DNA from: CAXMST01 sp963790085
GTDB taxonomy: Bacteria > Actinomycetota > Thermoleophilia > Solirubrobacterales > 70-9
Reading direction: 5' to 3'
Assembly: GCA_963790085.1 (NCBI GenBank)
Contig: CAWBNH010000006.1
Location: forward strand, 62,001-126,000
DNA length: 64,000 nucleotides
In this document: in pieces, positions 26,082 to 33,686 of the stretch
Position numbering within the stretch: position 1 is the first letter of the stretch
Layout: each line of letters begins with the position of its first letter
Translations under genes and position numbers: made by a program
Notes under the pieces: generated by a model
Seen by the model: the letters and a program-made list of their open reading frames with translations, nothing else
The model's database searches: none
What the model was told of the DNA's origin: nothing

Positions 26082-27040
26082 TCCCGCGAGCCGCGCTCCG
26101 CGCGGTCGGAGTAGGCGCCGTAGGCGGCGACGATCCGCTGAACCAGCTCGTGGCGAACCACATCGGCGCTGCCGAAACGGATGAAGATGACGTCGTCGAG
26201 TCCCCCGAGGATCTCGCCGACGACGATCAGGCCCGACCGCTGATTGGCGGGCAGATCGATCTGGGTGATGTCGCCGGTGACGACCATCCGCGACCCGAAG
26301 CCGAGCCGAGTGAGGAACATCTTCATCTGCTCGGGGCTCGTGTTCTGGGCCTCGTCGAGGATCACGAAGGAGTCGTTCAGCGTCCGCCCGCGCATGAACG
26401 CGAGCGGTGCCACCTCGATCACCCCGCGCTCGAAGTACTCGTTGACGCGCTCGGGATCGAGCATGTCGTAGAGCGCGTCGAACAGCGGTCGCAGATAGGG
26501 ATCCACCTTCGCCTGGAGGTCACCGGGCAGGAAGCCGAGCCGCTCACCCGCCTCGACCGCCGGTCGGGTGAGGATGATCCGGCTGACCTCCCGAGCCTCG
26601 AGCGCCGCGACCGCCATCGCCACGGCGAGGAAGGTCTTGCCGGTGCCCGCCGGGCCGACCCCGAAGGTGATCGTGTGCTCGCGAATCGAGTCGACGTATC
26701 GCTTCTGGTTCGGCGTCCGCGGGGCGATCTTCGTCCCGCGATGGCGCCAGACGGCATCGCCGAGCATCTCGGCGGGCTCAACCCCATCCTCGATCGCACC
26801 GCTGACCGAGTCGACCGTGTAAGGATCGAGGCCCTCGCCGCGCTCGACCAGGCCGATCAGCTCCTCGACCATCGACTGACCGTCGATCAGCGACTGCTCG
26901 TCCCCGTCGAGGGTGATCACGTTTCCCCGCAGAAAGACATCGCAGTCGAGTCGGCTCTCGAGCCGCCGCAGGACGGCATCGCCCGAGCCCGCAAGCTCGG
27001 CCGCGACCTCGTTTTCGATCGTCAGCTGCCTACGCGCCAA
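26078..27040 (-). CDS. PhoH-like ATPase
   Basis: The 320-residue cytoplasmic ATPase has an N-terminal KH-like region (about 20-80), Walker A VGPAGTGKTFLAVAMAV (about 133-149) and Walker B FVILDEAQNTSPEQMKMF, followed by MVVTGDITQIDLP. Cellular function is poorly defined, but genomic association with ybeY and era suggests RNA metabolism. The frame starts at TTG 27040, 11 bp inside the end of yqeY, with a GGGAG sequence upstream; this start is coupled to yqeY translation. It overlaps ybeY downstream. Confidence 0.92.
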   Translation of the reverse strand: MARRQLTIENEVAAELAGSGDAVLRRLESRLDCDVFLRGNVITLDGDEQSLIDGQSMVEELIGLVERGEGLDPYTVDSVSGAIEDGVEPAEMLGDAVWRHRGTKIAPRTPNQKRYVDSIREHTITFGVGPAGTGKTFLAVAMAVAALEAREVSRIILTRPAVEAGERLGFLPGDLQAKVDPYLRPLFDALYDMLDPERVNEYFERGVIEVAPLAFMRGRTLNDSFVILDEAQNTSPEQMKMFLTRLGFGSRMVVTGDITQIDLPANQRSGLIVVGEILGGLDDVIFIRFGSADVVRHELVQRIVAAYGAYSDRAERGSRE

Positions 27041-27467
27041 GCTGCTCCCGGACGATCGCGCTGACGCGGTTTCCGTCGGCGCGGCCCTTGACCTCGGGCA
27101 TGACGATGCCCATCACCCGACCGATGTCCTGCGTCGACGAAGCGCCGGATCGCTCGATCGCCTCGCCGACGATCGCCGTGAGCTCGGCCTCGGGCAGCTG
27201 CTCGGGCAGGTACGCCTCGATCAACTCGGCCTCGGACCGCTCCGCCTCGGCCTGCTCTCCCCGACCCGCGGCGTCGTAGGCCTCGGCGGCCTCGAGCCGC
27301 TTCTTGCGCTCACGCTGCAGCACCGCGACCGCATCGCCGTCACCCTCCTTGGCCGCCTTCTGGACCTCGCTGGCGATCAACCGCAGGGCGACCGTGCGCT
27401 CCTTTTCGCCTGCTCGCATCGCTGCCCTGGTGTCCTCCTGGATCTGGTCGAGGATCGCGTCATCCAT
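27030..27467 (-). CDS. GatB/YqeY-domain protein
   Basis: The 145-residue helical protein belongs to the YqeY family, which resembles the tRNA-binding tail of GatB. It has the family marks RLIASEVQKAAKEGD, EAELIEAYLPEQLPEAEL and the C-terminal GRVMGIVMPEVKGRADGN. A role in tRNA-dependent amidation has been proposed but not firmly shown. It heads the run to era. A -35/-10 pair (TGGACT, 18 bp, TACATT) lies directly before the ATG. Confidence 0.9.
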   Translation of the reverse strand: MDDAILDQIQEDTRAAMRAGEKERTVALRLIASEVQKAAKEGDGDAVAVLQRERKKRLEAAEAYDAAGRGEQAEAERSEAELIEAYLPEQLPEAELTAIVGEAIERSGASSTQDIGRVMGIVMPEVKGRADGNRVSAIVREQLGA

Positions 27468-27473
27468 GCGGTA

Positions 27474-27503
27474 AATGTAGCCTGCGGCGCCCGCTGGAGT
27501 CCA
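27474..27503 (-). promoter_or_regulatory. Promoter of the yqeY-phoH-ybeY-GNAT-era run
   Basis: Minus strand: TGGACT at 27498-27503, an 18-bp spacer, then TACATT at 27474-27479. The -10 ends 6 nt before ATG 27467, predicting a leaderless first gene. This is one of the few places with a recognisable -35 (4 of 6 matches to TTGACA). Confidence 0.55.
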
Positions 27504-27516
27504 TCGCGCCGGTCGC

Positions 27517-28338
27517 TCAGGCGATCTCGACCCGCTCGATCTCGCCGAGCGGCATCTGCAGGAACCGAGTGCCGAGCTCGTGGAAGCTGGCGGCGTCGCC
27601 CGTGCAGATGAACCGATAGCTCCCCTCCCGGCCGCTGTTCTCGGACTCGAGCCCGCGGGCCTCGAGCCGGCGCTGAGCCTCGGCGGCGATCGCGTGCCCG
27701 GCGGTGACCAGGCGGACGTCGCGCCCCAGGATCCGCTGCAGCATCGGCGCGATCAGCGGATAGTGCGTGCAGCCGAGAATCAGGGTGTCGACATCCGCCC
27801 GCTTCAACGGCGCGCAGTAGCTGCGCACGGTCTCGACCATGCGCTCGTCGAAAGGGAACCCGTTCTGGATGATCGGCGCGAGGTGGTGGGCGGCGACCTC
27901 GGTCACCTCGAGGCCGCGGCCGACCTCCTGCAGCGCCCGCCGGTAGGCGCCACCCTCGACCGTGGCCGGCGTCGCCATCACCCCGACCCTGCCGCGCTCG
28001 GAGATCGTCGCTGCGATCTCAGCCTCCGGGCCGATCACGGTGATCACCTCGACCCCGAATCCGTCGGCGATCTCGCCCGCCAGGTCGGCAGCCGCTGAGG
28101 TGGCCGAGTTGCAGGCGACGATCAGGAGCTTGGCGCCGCGACCGAGCAGGTAGCGGGTGTTGCGCCCGACCAGCTCTCTGAGCTCAGCGACGGTCTTCGT
28201 CCCATAGGGGAAGTTGGCGCTGTCGCCGAGGTAGACGAAGTCCTCCTCGGGCAGCGAGACCAGGCACTCGTGCAGAACCGTGAGCCCGCCGACGCCGGAG
28301 TCGAAGACGGCGATCGGCAGGGAGTTGCGTGCGCTCAT
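27517..28338 (-). CDS. murI: Glutamate racemase
   Basis: The enzyme makes D-glutamate for peptidoglycan. In the 273-residue protein both catalytic cysteines are visible: Cys76 in VACNSATSAA and Cys190 in LILGCTHYPL. The N-terminal substrate loop is IAVFDSGVGGLTVL (residues 9-22) and the YLGDSANFPYG segment follows. It lies 49 bp upstream of yqeY with its own possible AAGATT -10 box 6 nt before the ATG (28345-28350). It supplies the precursor pool used by the MurJ and elongasome genes elsewhere in the window. Confidence 0.95.
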   Translation of the reverse strand: MSARNSLPIAVFDSGVGGLTVLHECLVSLPEEDFVYLGDSANFPYGTKTVAELRELVGRNTRYLLGRGAKLLIVACNSATSAAADLAGEIADGFGVEVITVIGPEAEIAATISERGRVGVMATPATVEGGAYRRALQEVGRGLEVTEVAAHHLAPIIQNGFPFDERMVETVRSYCAPLKRADVDTLILGCTHYPLIAPMLQRILGRDVRLVTAGHAIAAEAQRRLEARGLESENSGREGSYRFICTGDAASFHELGTRFLQMPLGEIERVEIA

Positions 28339-28405
28339 CGGGACAATCTTTGCGCCCGTCGGCTCGCGGCGCAGGCCCCCGGCCGGGTCGGGTCGGACGA
28401 TTCGC

Positions 28406-28900
28406 CTAGAGGAACGGCTTCGCGGTCATCACGTAGATCGTCAGGATGATCAGGAGCCCGGCGAAGGTACCAACCTGGCCGAGCTGCCGGTTGAGCGCCT
28501 GGAACTCCGCCGACAGCTGAACCTCCCCGTCCCCCGCCGCGGCGATGTCCCGCTCGGCAAGCTCGACCAGACGCTTGGTCTTCGGCGTGAAGTAGGCACC
28601 CGAGAGGCCACCGATGATGATCACCACGAGCAGACCCCACGAGATGTAGAAGTCGCTGAGGCCCCAGGCCGGGCTGTCGCCGACCAGATAGAGGCCGGCG
28701 ACGAGCAACACCACGAGCAGGAACAGCGCGATCCGATCCCAGCTGACGATTCCCCGTCCGACCGCCGGCAGGGCCCGCGGGTCGGTCCGCTCGGCGACGG
28801 CGAGGAAGACCGGATACGCGAACGTCGGGCCGAATGCGAGCACGACGGCCGCGATGTGGAAGAAGAGGACGACGTCGTAGAAGGTCACGGCTGTGAGCAT
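28406..28900 (-). CDS. DUF2269-type integral membrane protein
   Basis: The 164-residue protein has four predicted membrane helices (about 8-28, 48-70, 80-100 and 140-160). Its HIAAVVLAFGPTFAYPVFL opening is typical of DUF2269/YkvA-like proteins of unknown function. The GLSGAYFTPKTKRLVELAERD loop separates helices three and four. A textbook TATATT -10 lies 6 nt before the ATG, so it has its own promoter, placed between murI and prmA. No function is assigned. Confidence 0.8.
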   Translation of the reverse strand: MLTAVTFYDVVLFFHIAAVVLAFGPTFAYPVFLAVAERTDPRALPAVGRGIVSWDRIALFLLVVLLVAGLYLVGDSPAWGLSDFYISWGLLVVIIIGGLSGAYFTPKTKRLVELAERDIAAAGDGEVQLSAEFQALNRQLGQVGTFAGLLIILTIYVMTAKPFL

Positions 28901-28906
28901 GCCGGC

Positions 28907-28912
28907 AATATA
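28907..28912 (-). promoter_or_regulatory. Predicted -10 element (TATATT) of the DUF2269 gene
   Basis: This is the nearest match to the TATAAT consensus in the window. It ends 6 nt before ATG 28900, so the transcript should begin at or within a base or two of the start codon. Confidence 0.6.
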
Positions 28913-28970
28913 TCCGCACCCGAGGCGGCTTCACGCCCACCCGTCGCCGTCGCTCGGAGGGGCACGGAGT

Positions 28971-29822
28971 TCAGGCCTGATCGGCGTCGATCAGCCGCAG
29001 GGCCACCCAGTCACCCCGCACGCGCTCGCCGGCGATCTCGTATCCACGGGCGTCGAACGCATCCACCACTCGCTCACGCTCGGCGGCGAGCAGGCCACTG
29101 AGCACCAGCGCCCGAGGCTGCGACCCGATCGCAGGTGACCCGGCGATCGCGAGCAGCAGCGGCGCGGTCAGGTTCGCCAGCCACAACGGCGCCCCAGGCG
29201 CCGGGCGCTCCCTGAGGTTGAGGCGCTCGACGCTCAGCTCGACCCCGTTCAGCTCAGCGTTCCGTCTCGCCGCCTCGACCGCCGCCAACTCGTGGTCGAG
29301 GGCGTAGACGGGCGCGTAGCCGAGCCTCGCCGCCGCGATCGCGAGCACGCCCGAGCCGGTGCCGAGATCGCAGACCGCGCCCCGCCGCTCGTCGCCGTCG
29401 GCATGCTCGATCAACAGCTCGAGGCAGATCGAGGTGGTCGCGTGGGCGCCGGTTCCGAACGCCCGGCCGGGGTCGATCACGATCTCGATCGGGCGGTCCG
29501 GAGCTCCGGGGTCAGCCGCCGCGCTCGGCTCCCAGGACGGCCGCACGACCAGCCGGCGCCCGATCCAGACCGGCTCGTGGAAGTCGCGCCAGCGGTCGGC
29601 CCAGTCGTCGGGGATCTCGGTCGTCTCGATCTCGACCAGGCCGGCGCCGGCGGCAGCCTCGATGTCGGGTAGCTCCGGCAGCTCCCCCGGCGGGCCGTAG
29701 ATCGCGTACTCGACGTAGCCCTCCCCCCGCTCCTCCTCGACCCCGCCCGGAACCAGCTCGACGAGCTCGGCCAGCACCCGCTCCGCCTGCGCCGGCTCGC
29801 AGCGCACAGCGAGCCGGATCAA
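28971..29822 (-). CDS. prmA: Ribosomal protein L11 methyltransferase
   Basis: This SAM-dependent enzyme trimethylates L11. The 283-residue protein has an N-terminal substrate-recognition part (about 1-90, WADRWRDFHEPVWIGRRLVV) and a Rossmann methyltransferase domain with RAFGTGAHATTSICLELL, the SAM motif CDLGTGSGVLAIAAARLG and LANLTAPLLL (an NPPY-like position reads NLTA). It starts 4 bp inside the end of dnaJ, so hrcA-dnaJ-prmA form one unit, as in many Gram-positive bacteria. Confidence 0.93.
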   Translation of the reverse strand: MIRLAVRCEPAQAERVLAELVELVPGGVEEERGEGYVEYAIYGPPGELPELPDIEAAAGAGLVEIETTEIPDDWADRWRDFHEPVWIGRRLVVRPSWEPSAAADPGAPDRPIEIVIDPGRAFGTGAHATTSICLELLIEHADGDERRGAVCDLGTGSGVLAIAAARLGYAPVYALDHELAAVEAARRNAELNGVELSVERLNLRERPAPGAPLWLANLTAPLLLAIAGSPAIGSQPRALVLSGLLAAERERVVDAFDARGYEIAGERVRGDWVALRLIDADQA

Positions 29823-30940
29823 CGGAACGCCCGGCGAACCCGTTCGAAGATCCCATCCCGGGCCCCGTGCGGCTGGTTGCCGGCCCCAAGCGATGCGTCG
29901 AGCCGCTCGACGAGCTCACGCTGCTCCTGGTCGAGGTCGACCGGCGTGATCAGCTTGAGGACGACGTGCAGGCTTCCGCGCGCGGAACGGTTCAGCGCCG
30001 GCAGCCCCTCGCCGCGCAGCTCGATCGAATCGCCCTGCTGCGCGCCGGCCTCGACCTCGACCCGCTGCTCACCGTTGAGGGTCGGCACGGTGATCTCGGC
30101 GCCGAGCATCGCGGTGGTCACCGGAATCGCGGCCACGGTCACCAGATCCCGCCCCTCCCGGTGGAAGTCCTCGTTCGGGGCGATCGTGACCTCGACGTAG
30201 AGATCGCCCCTGCGCCCGCCGGCACCGGCCTCGTGTCCGGCGTCGCTGATCCGGATCCGCTGGCCGTGCTCGATTCCGGCCGGGATCTCGACCTCCCAGG
30301 TGCGAACGCCGACCGACAGGCCCTCACCGTCACAGGCGCTGCAGGGGCTCTCGGCCGACCTCCCGGCGCCGCCGCAGGTCGGGCAGGGCGCGGTCCGCAT
30401 CATCTGCCCGAACGGCGTCCGCGAGACCTGTCGGAGCTCGCCGGATCCACCGCAGGCATCGCAGGTGACGATTGGCGTGCCCGGCTCGGCGCCGTTGCCG
30501 TGGCAGTGCTCGCAGGCGGACACGGCCTCGAACTCGACCTCCCGCGTGACGCCGGTTGCGACGTCGGCAAGCGTGATCTCGACCGAGACGGCGACATCCC
30601 CGCCGGAGCCGCGCCGACGCCGGCCCTCGCCGAAGAGGTCGCCGAAACCGCCCGCACCGCCAAAGAACGCGTCGAAGATGTCCTGGAACCCCGCGGCCGA
30701 GGATTGGTAGCCGCCGGAGCGCAGACCCTCGTGGCCGAAGGCGTCGTAGGTTCGCCGGCGTTCGGGGTCCGAGAGGACCTCATAGGCCTCGGCCGCCTCC
30801 TTGAACCGCTCCTCCGCCTGCGCGTCCTCACTGTTCACATCGGGGTGCAACTCGCGGGCCAACCGCCGGAAGGCCTGCTTGATCGCCGCCTGGTCGGCAC
30901 CCCGGTCGACCCCCAGGACCTCGTAGTAGTCGCGCGCCAA
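29819..30940 (-). CDS. dnaJ: Chaperone DnaJ
   Basis: DnaJ delivers clients to DnaK and stimulates its ATPase. The 373-residue type I protein has a J domain (residues 1-70, DYYEVLGVDRGADQAAIK, with the HPD motif in ELHPDVN), a Gly/Phe-rich linker (about 75-110) and four zinc-finger CxxCxGxG motifs (CEHCHGNG, CDACGGSG, CPTCGGAG, CSACDGEG). A C-terminal substrate-binding region follows. It lies 7 bp after hrcA and overlaps prmA. dnaK and grpE are not in the window, so this is the second dnaJ-type locus often paired with hrcA in actinobacteria. Confidence 0.96.
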   Translation of the reverse strand: MARDYYEVLGVDRGADQAAIKQAFRRLARELHPDVNSEDAQAEERFKEAAEAYEVLSDPERRRTYDAFGHEGLRSGGYQSSAAGFQDIFDAFFGGAGGFGDLFGEGRRRRGSGGDVAVSVEITLADVATGVTREVEFEAVSACEHCHGNGAEPGTPIVTCDACGGSGELRQVSRTPFGQMMRTAPCPTCGGAGRSAESPCSACDGEGLSVGVRTWEVEIPAGIEHGQRIRISDAGHEAGAGGRRGDLYVEVTIAPNEDFHREGRDLVTVAAIPVTTAMLGAEITVPTLNGEQRVEVEAGAQQGDSIELRGEGLPALNRSARGSLHVVLKLITPVDLDQEQRELVERLDASLGAGNQPHGARDGIFERVRRAFR

Positions 30941-30947
30941 GAGCCGC

Positions 30948-31979
30948 CTATCCCTCGTAGACGGTTGCGAAGAACCGGCTCAGCTCGCCGGCCGCGGCCC
31001 GAACCGAGTCGATCGCGCGGGCGTAGTCCATCCGCAGCGGCCCTACCACGCCGACCGCCCCCAGCGTCCTGTAGCCGAGGCCGTAGGGGGCGCTGACGAC
31101 GCTCACCGAGCGCAGCGCCGGCTCCGGGTTCTCGTCACCGATGCAGAGGAAGACCGACTGCTCGCGGAGCGCCGAGCGCAGGACGCTGAGCACGCTGACT
31201 CGGCCCTCGAGGGCCCGCACGACCCCCTCCGGCTCGGGGATGTCGGCGGCGTGCGACTCGGACAGCAGACGGGCGGTCCCCTCCATGTAGAGGCGCTCGG
31301 AGGAGTCCTCGCCGAGCTCGACGAGCGCATCTCCGATCGCCGCCAGGAACTCGCGCTCGCTCGGCCCGAGCTCCGGATCCTCGAGCCTCGAGAGCAGGCT
31401 GCGACCGCCGAGCGAGCTGCCGGCGAGTCGCTCGTTCAGGAACGACGAGGCCCAGGCGACGAGGCCGTGGTCGACCGGCGATGAGAAGGTGAAGACGCGC
31501 TTCGAGACCTCGCCGTTGGAGGCGATCGCGACGACCGCGACGACACGCGGCTGCAGCAGCAGGACCTCGACCCGGTGGATGGTCGCCGTGCTGGCGGGCG
31601 GCGCGGTGACTAGCGCCAGGAGGTCGTTGGCCCGGGCGAGCGCGGTCGTCGTCTCGCGCAGCGCCTCGTTGATCTCCTGGCGGACCTGCGAGAGGCCCAG
31701 GTCGGGCGAGATCGCCCGGGCAGATGAGCCGCCCCCGACCTGCAGGAGCAGGTCGGCGTAGCGGCGGTAGCCGGCGTCGGTCGGGACCCGGCCGGCGGAG
31801 GTGTGCGGGTGGGTCAGGCACCCCTCGCGCTCGAGCTCAGCGAGCTCGTTGCGGATCGTCGAAGCGCTCCACTCGACGCCGTCCCCCTCGGCGATCGCCC
31901 GCGAGCTGACCGGAGTGCCCGTCTCCAGGTAGCGCTCCACGGCGAGGCGCAGGATCTGCTCTTGGCGCTCAGTCAGCAT
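30948..31979 (-). CDS. hrcA: Heat-inducible transcription repressor HrcA
   Basis: HrcA represses heat-shock operons through the CIRCE operator. The 343-residue protein has an N-terminal winged helix (residues 1-75, LTERQEQILRLAVERYLETG, then SSRAIAEG and STIRNELAELEREGCLTHPH) and a C-terminal GAF-like domain. No CIRCE inverted repeat (TTAGCACTC-N9-GAGTGCTAA) is visible in the short region before its own start, so autoregulation through CIRCE is not supported here; targets such as groESL are probably elsewhere. A TACAAT -10 box lies 7 nt before the ATG. Confidence 0.95.
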   Translation of the reverse strand: MLTERQEQILRLAVERYLETGTPVSSRAIAEGDGVEWSASTIRNELAELEREGCLTHPHTSAGRVPTDAGYRRYADLLLQVGGGSSARAISPDLGLSQVRQEINEALRETTTALARANDLLALVTAPPASTATIHRVEVLLLQPRVVAVVAIASNGEVSKRVFTFSSPVDHGLVAWASSFLNERLAGSSLGGRSLLSRLEDPELGPSEREFLAAIGDALVELGEDSSERLYMEGTARLLSESHAADIPEPEGVVRALEGRVSVLSVLRSALREQSVFLCIGDENPEPALRSVSVVSAPYGLGYRTLGAVGVVGPLRMDYARAIDSVRAAAGELSRFFATVYEG

Positions 31980-31986
31980 CGATGTG

Positions 31987-31992
31987 ATTGTA
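31987..31992 (-). promoter_or_regulatory. Predicted -10 element (TACAAT) of hrcA-dnaJ-prmA
   Basis: Minus-strand TACAAT ends 7 nt before ATG 31979. It predicts leaderless transcription of the heat-shock unit from a housekeeping-type promoter. Confidence 0.55.
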
Positions 31993-32020
31993 GGAGCGGG
32001 CGCGCCCGACCCGCCCGGCC

Positions 32021-32416
32021 TCAGCGCAACTCGACCTCGGCGACGCCGTTGCGGATGATCCCGTTGTCACCCTGGAAGGCCTCGGTCTCGATCTTCACCC
32101 GACCGTCCTCGACCGACGTCACCTCGCCGCTGACGACGATCTCCCGCTCGGGCAGGCCCATTCCTCGGAACTGGACCGACAGGCGCCGCAGCGAGCGAGG
32201 GTCACCGCCGGCGGCGCCGACCTGGGCCCGCGCCACCTGAGCCATCGAGTAGAGGCCGTGGAGGATGTTCTGCGGCAGGCCGACCTGCTTGGCCAGGTCG
32301 GGGTCGATGTGGATCGGGTTGAAGTCGCCGGAGGCGCCGGCGTAGCGATGCGGCAGGTACTTGTCGGGGGTCACCCGCAACTCCGGGATCCGATCGCCGA
32401 CGCTGAGCTCGCTCAC
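32021..32416 (-). CDS. MaoC-like (R)-hydratase, HadB-type subunit
   Basis: From GTG 32416 the product is 131 residues with a hot-dog fold. The catalytic hydratase motif is YAGASGDFNPIHIDPDLAKQ, with the Asp/His pair in FNPIHID. The upstream in-frame GTG at 32440 would lengthen it, but AGGAGG lies 5 nt before GTG 32416 and decides the start. It is 16 bp after the HadA-type gene. The pair resembles the HadA/HadB (R)-specific 3-hydroxyacyl dehydratase subunits used in FAS-II elongation of fatty or mycolic acids. Mycolates are not expected here, so general fatty-acid or polyketide dehydration is more likely. Confidence 0.82.
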   Translation of the reverse strand: MSELSVGDRIPELRVTPDKYLPHRYAGASGDFNPIHIDPDLAKQVGLPQNILHGLYSMAQVARAQVGAAGGDPRSLRRLSVQFRGMGLPEREIVVSGEVTSVEDGRVKIETEAFQGDNGIIRNGVAEVELR

Positions 32417-32432
32417 GGCATCCTCCTGACGC

Positions 32433-32873
32433 TCAGACACCGCGGACGATGTTCGTCCAGGTGCCGCGAACGACCTCTTCGCCGTCCTGGTTGGTGGAGA
32501 CGGACTCGAACACGTAGAAGCCCTTGCCGTCCTTCTCGAAGATCTCGCTCACCCGCGCGTTGGTCGTGATCACGTCGCCGGCGCAGACGGGCTCCCCCCA
32601 GGCGAACTCCTGGCCGCCGTGGACCATCGTCGCGAAGTTGATCCCGACCTCGGGGTCGAGGACGGCGGGCCCGAGGGCGGGCGCCGCGTAGACGACGGTG
32701 AACATCGGCGGCGCAACCAGATCGCGAAAGCCGGCGGCCCGGGCGGCGCCGCGGTCGTGATAGACGGGGTTGTCCTCACCGACGGCGCTCGCGTATTCGC
32801 GGATCTTCTCGGCCCCCACCTCGTAGGTGGTCGGCGGGTACTCCTTGCCGACGGCTCCGGTCTCGACGGACAT
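32433..32873 (-). CDS. MaoC-like dehydratase, HadA-type (FAS1-like N-terminal) subunit
   Basis: The 146-residue hot-dog-fold protein has the HadA-like opening PPTTYEVGAEKIREYASAVG and DNPVYHD, and a later YVFESVSTNQDGEEVVRGTWT segment. Such subunits usually lack full catalytic residues and act with a HadB partner, which is encoded directly downstream. The pair sits between hrcA and the MBL/ADH genes on the same strand. A TAGGAT -10 box lies 6 nt before its ATG. Confidence 0.82.
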   Translation of the reverse strand: MSVETGAVGKEYPPTTYEVGAEKIREYASAVGEDNPVYHDRGAARAAGFRDLVAPPMFTVVYAAPALGPAVLDPEVGINFATMVHGGQEFAWGEPVCAGDVITTNARVSEIFEKDGKGFYVFESVSTNQDGEEVVRGTWTNIVRGV

Positions 32874-32879
32874 GCCGGG

Positions 32880-32885
32880 ATCCTA
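32880..32885 (-). promoter_or_regulatory. Predicted -10 element (TAGGAT) of the MaoC-like pair
   Basis: Minus-strand TAGGAT ends 6 nt before ATG 32873. It suggests an independent, leaderless promoter despite the short gap to the upstream MBL gene. Confidence 0.5.
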
Positions 32886-32903
32886 ACGGCGAGCGGTCCA
32901 GGC

Positions 32904-33665
32904 TCAGGACTCGCGCCGAACCTGTGAGCCACCGGTGATCGTCTCGCTGCCGTCATCGGCGAAGCGGACCAGCGCCTTGTTGCCGCCGTCGTAGTCGGGC
33001 GCCCAGAGCAGCAGCGTCGCCTCACGGCGGTTGTCCTGGTCGGGGCCCACGGTCACCGGCTCGGAGGTCGGCTGATCGAGGCCGCGCCAGAGGCGGATGA
33101 ACGGATTACCCTCCCACTCGGCGCCGATCGTCGAGGGCTGCCTGTGGCCGGGGTGGATCCGGGTTGCCGGGTCGAGGCTCATCAGCTTGTCCATGACCGA
33201 CGTCCGCAGATCGTCGATCCCTGTCGCCCCCGGCGCTCCGGTCCCGCCGCAGGTTCCCTTGAACAGCACGTCGGCGGTCAGGCAGTCGCCGTCGTTGATC
33301 TTGAACGCGAGATGATCGGCGCAGTGACCCGGCGTGTGAAGCGCCTCGATGCGCAGGCCGGGCGTCTCGACGACGTCACCGTCCCCGATCGTCTCCGTCA
33401 CCGCATCGACCTCGGCCGCGCACAGCTCGTGGGCCCAGACGCCGACGCCGAAGTGCTCTGCCAGCTGCTCGACCCCGACCACGTGGTCGTAGTGATGATG
33501 GGTGAGCAGGATGTGGGTGACGTCGATGTCCTCGCGATCGGCGAACTCGACCAGTGGATCGGTCGCGCCGTTGGAGTCGACCAGGACACCCTTGCCGGTT
33601 GCCTGGTCCGCGATCAGGTAGGCGTTCGAGAGGAAGTTGCCCTCCTCCGCTCGGAGAATCATCAT
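32904..33665 (-). CDS. Metallo-beta-lactamase-fold hydrolase linked to the ADH
   Basis: The 253-residue protein shows the zinc motif LTHHHYDHVVG (His56, His58, Asp60, His61) and further ligands in HTPGHCADH and IHPGHRQP, as in glyoxalase II-like hydrolases. It starts 21 bp after the ADH stop, with an AAAGGA sequence upstream. In mycobacteria the mycothiol-dependent formaldehyde/nitrosomycothiol dehydrogenase (mscR, Rv2259) is followed by an MBL protein (Rv2260). By analogy this may hydrolyse a thiol ester such as S-formylmycothiol, but that is inference. Confidence 0.82.
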   Translation of the reverse strand: MMILRAEEGNFLSNAYLIADQATGKGVLVDSNGATDPLVEFADREDIDVTHILLTHHHYDHVVGVEQLAEHFGVGVWAHELCAAEVDAVTETIGDGDVVETPGLRIEALHTPGHCADHLAFKINDGDCLTADVLFKGTCGGTGAPGATGIDDLRTSVMDKLMSLDPATRIHPGHRQPSTIGAEWEGNPFIRLWRGLDQPTSEPVTVGPDQDNRREATLLLWAPDYDGGNKALVRFADDGSETITGGSQVRRES

Positions 33666-33686
33666 CTGCCGCTCGGTCCTTTCCGC

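Noticed and set aside
31980..32020. CIRCE operator before hrcA
   Set aside because: No TTAGCACTC/GAGTGCTAA inverted repeat or near match is present in the gap; only a TACAAT -10 box is visible.
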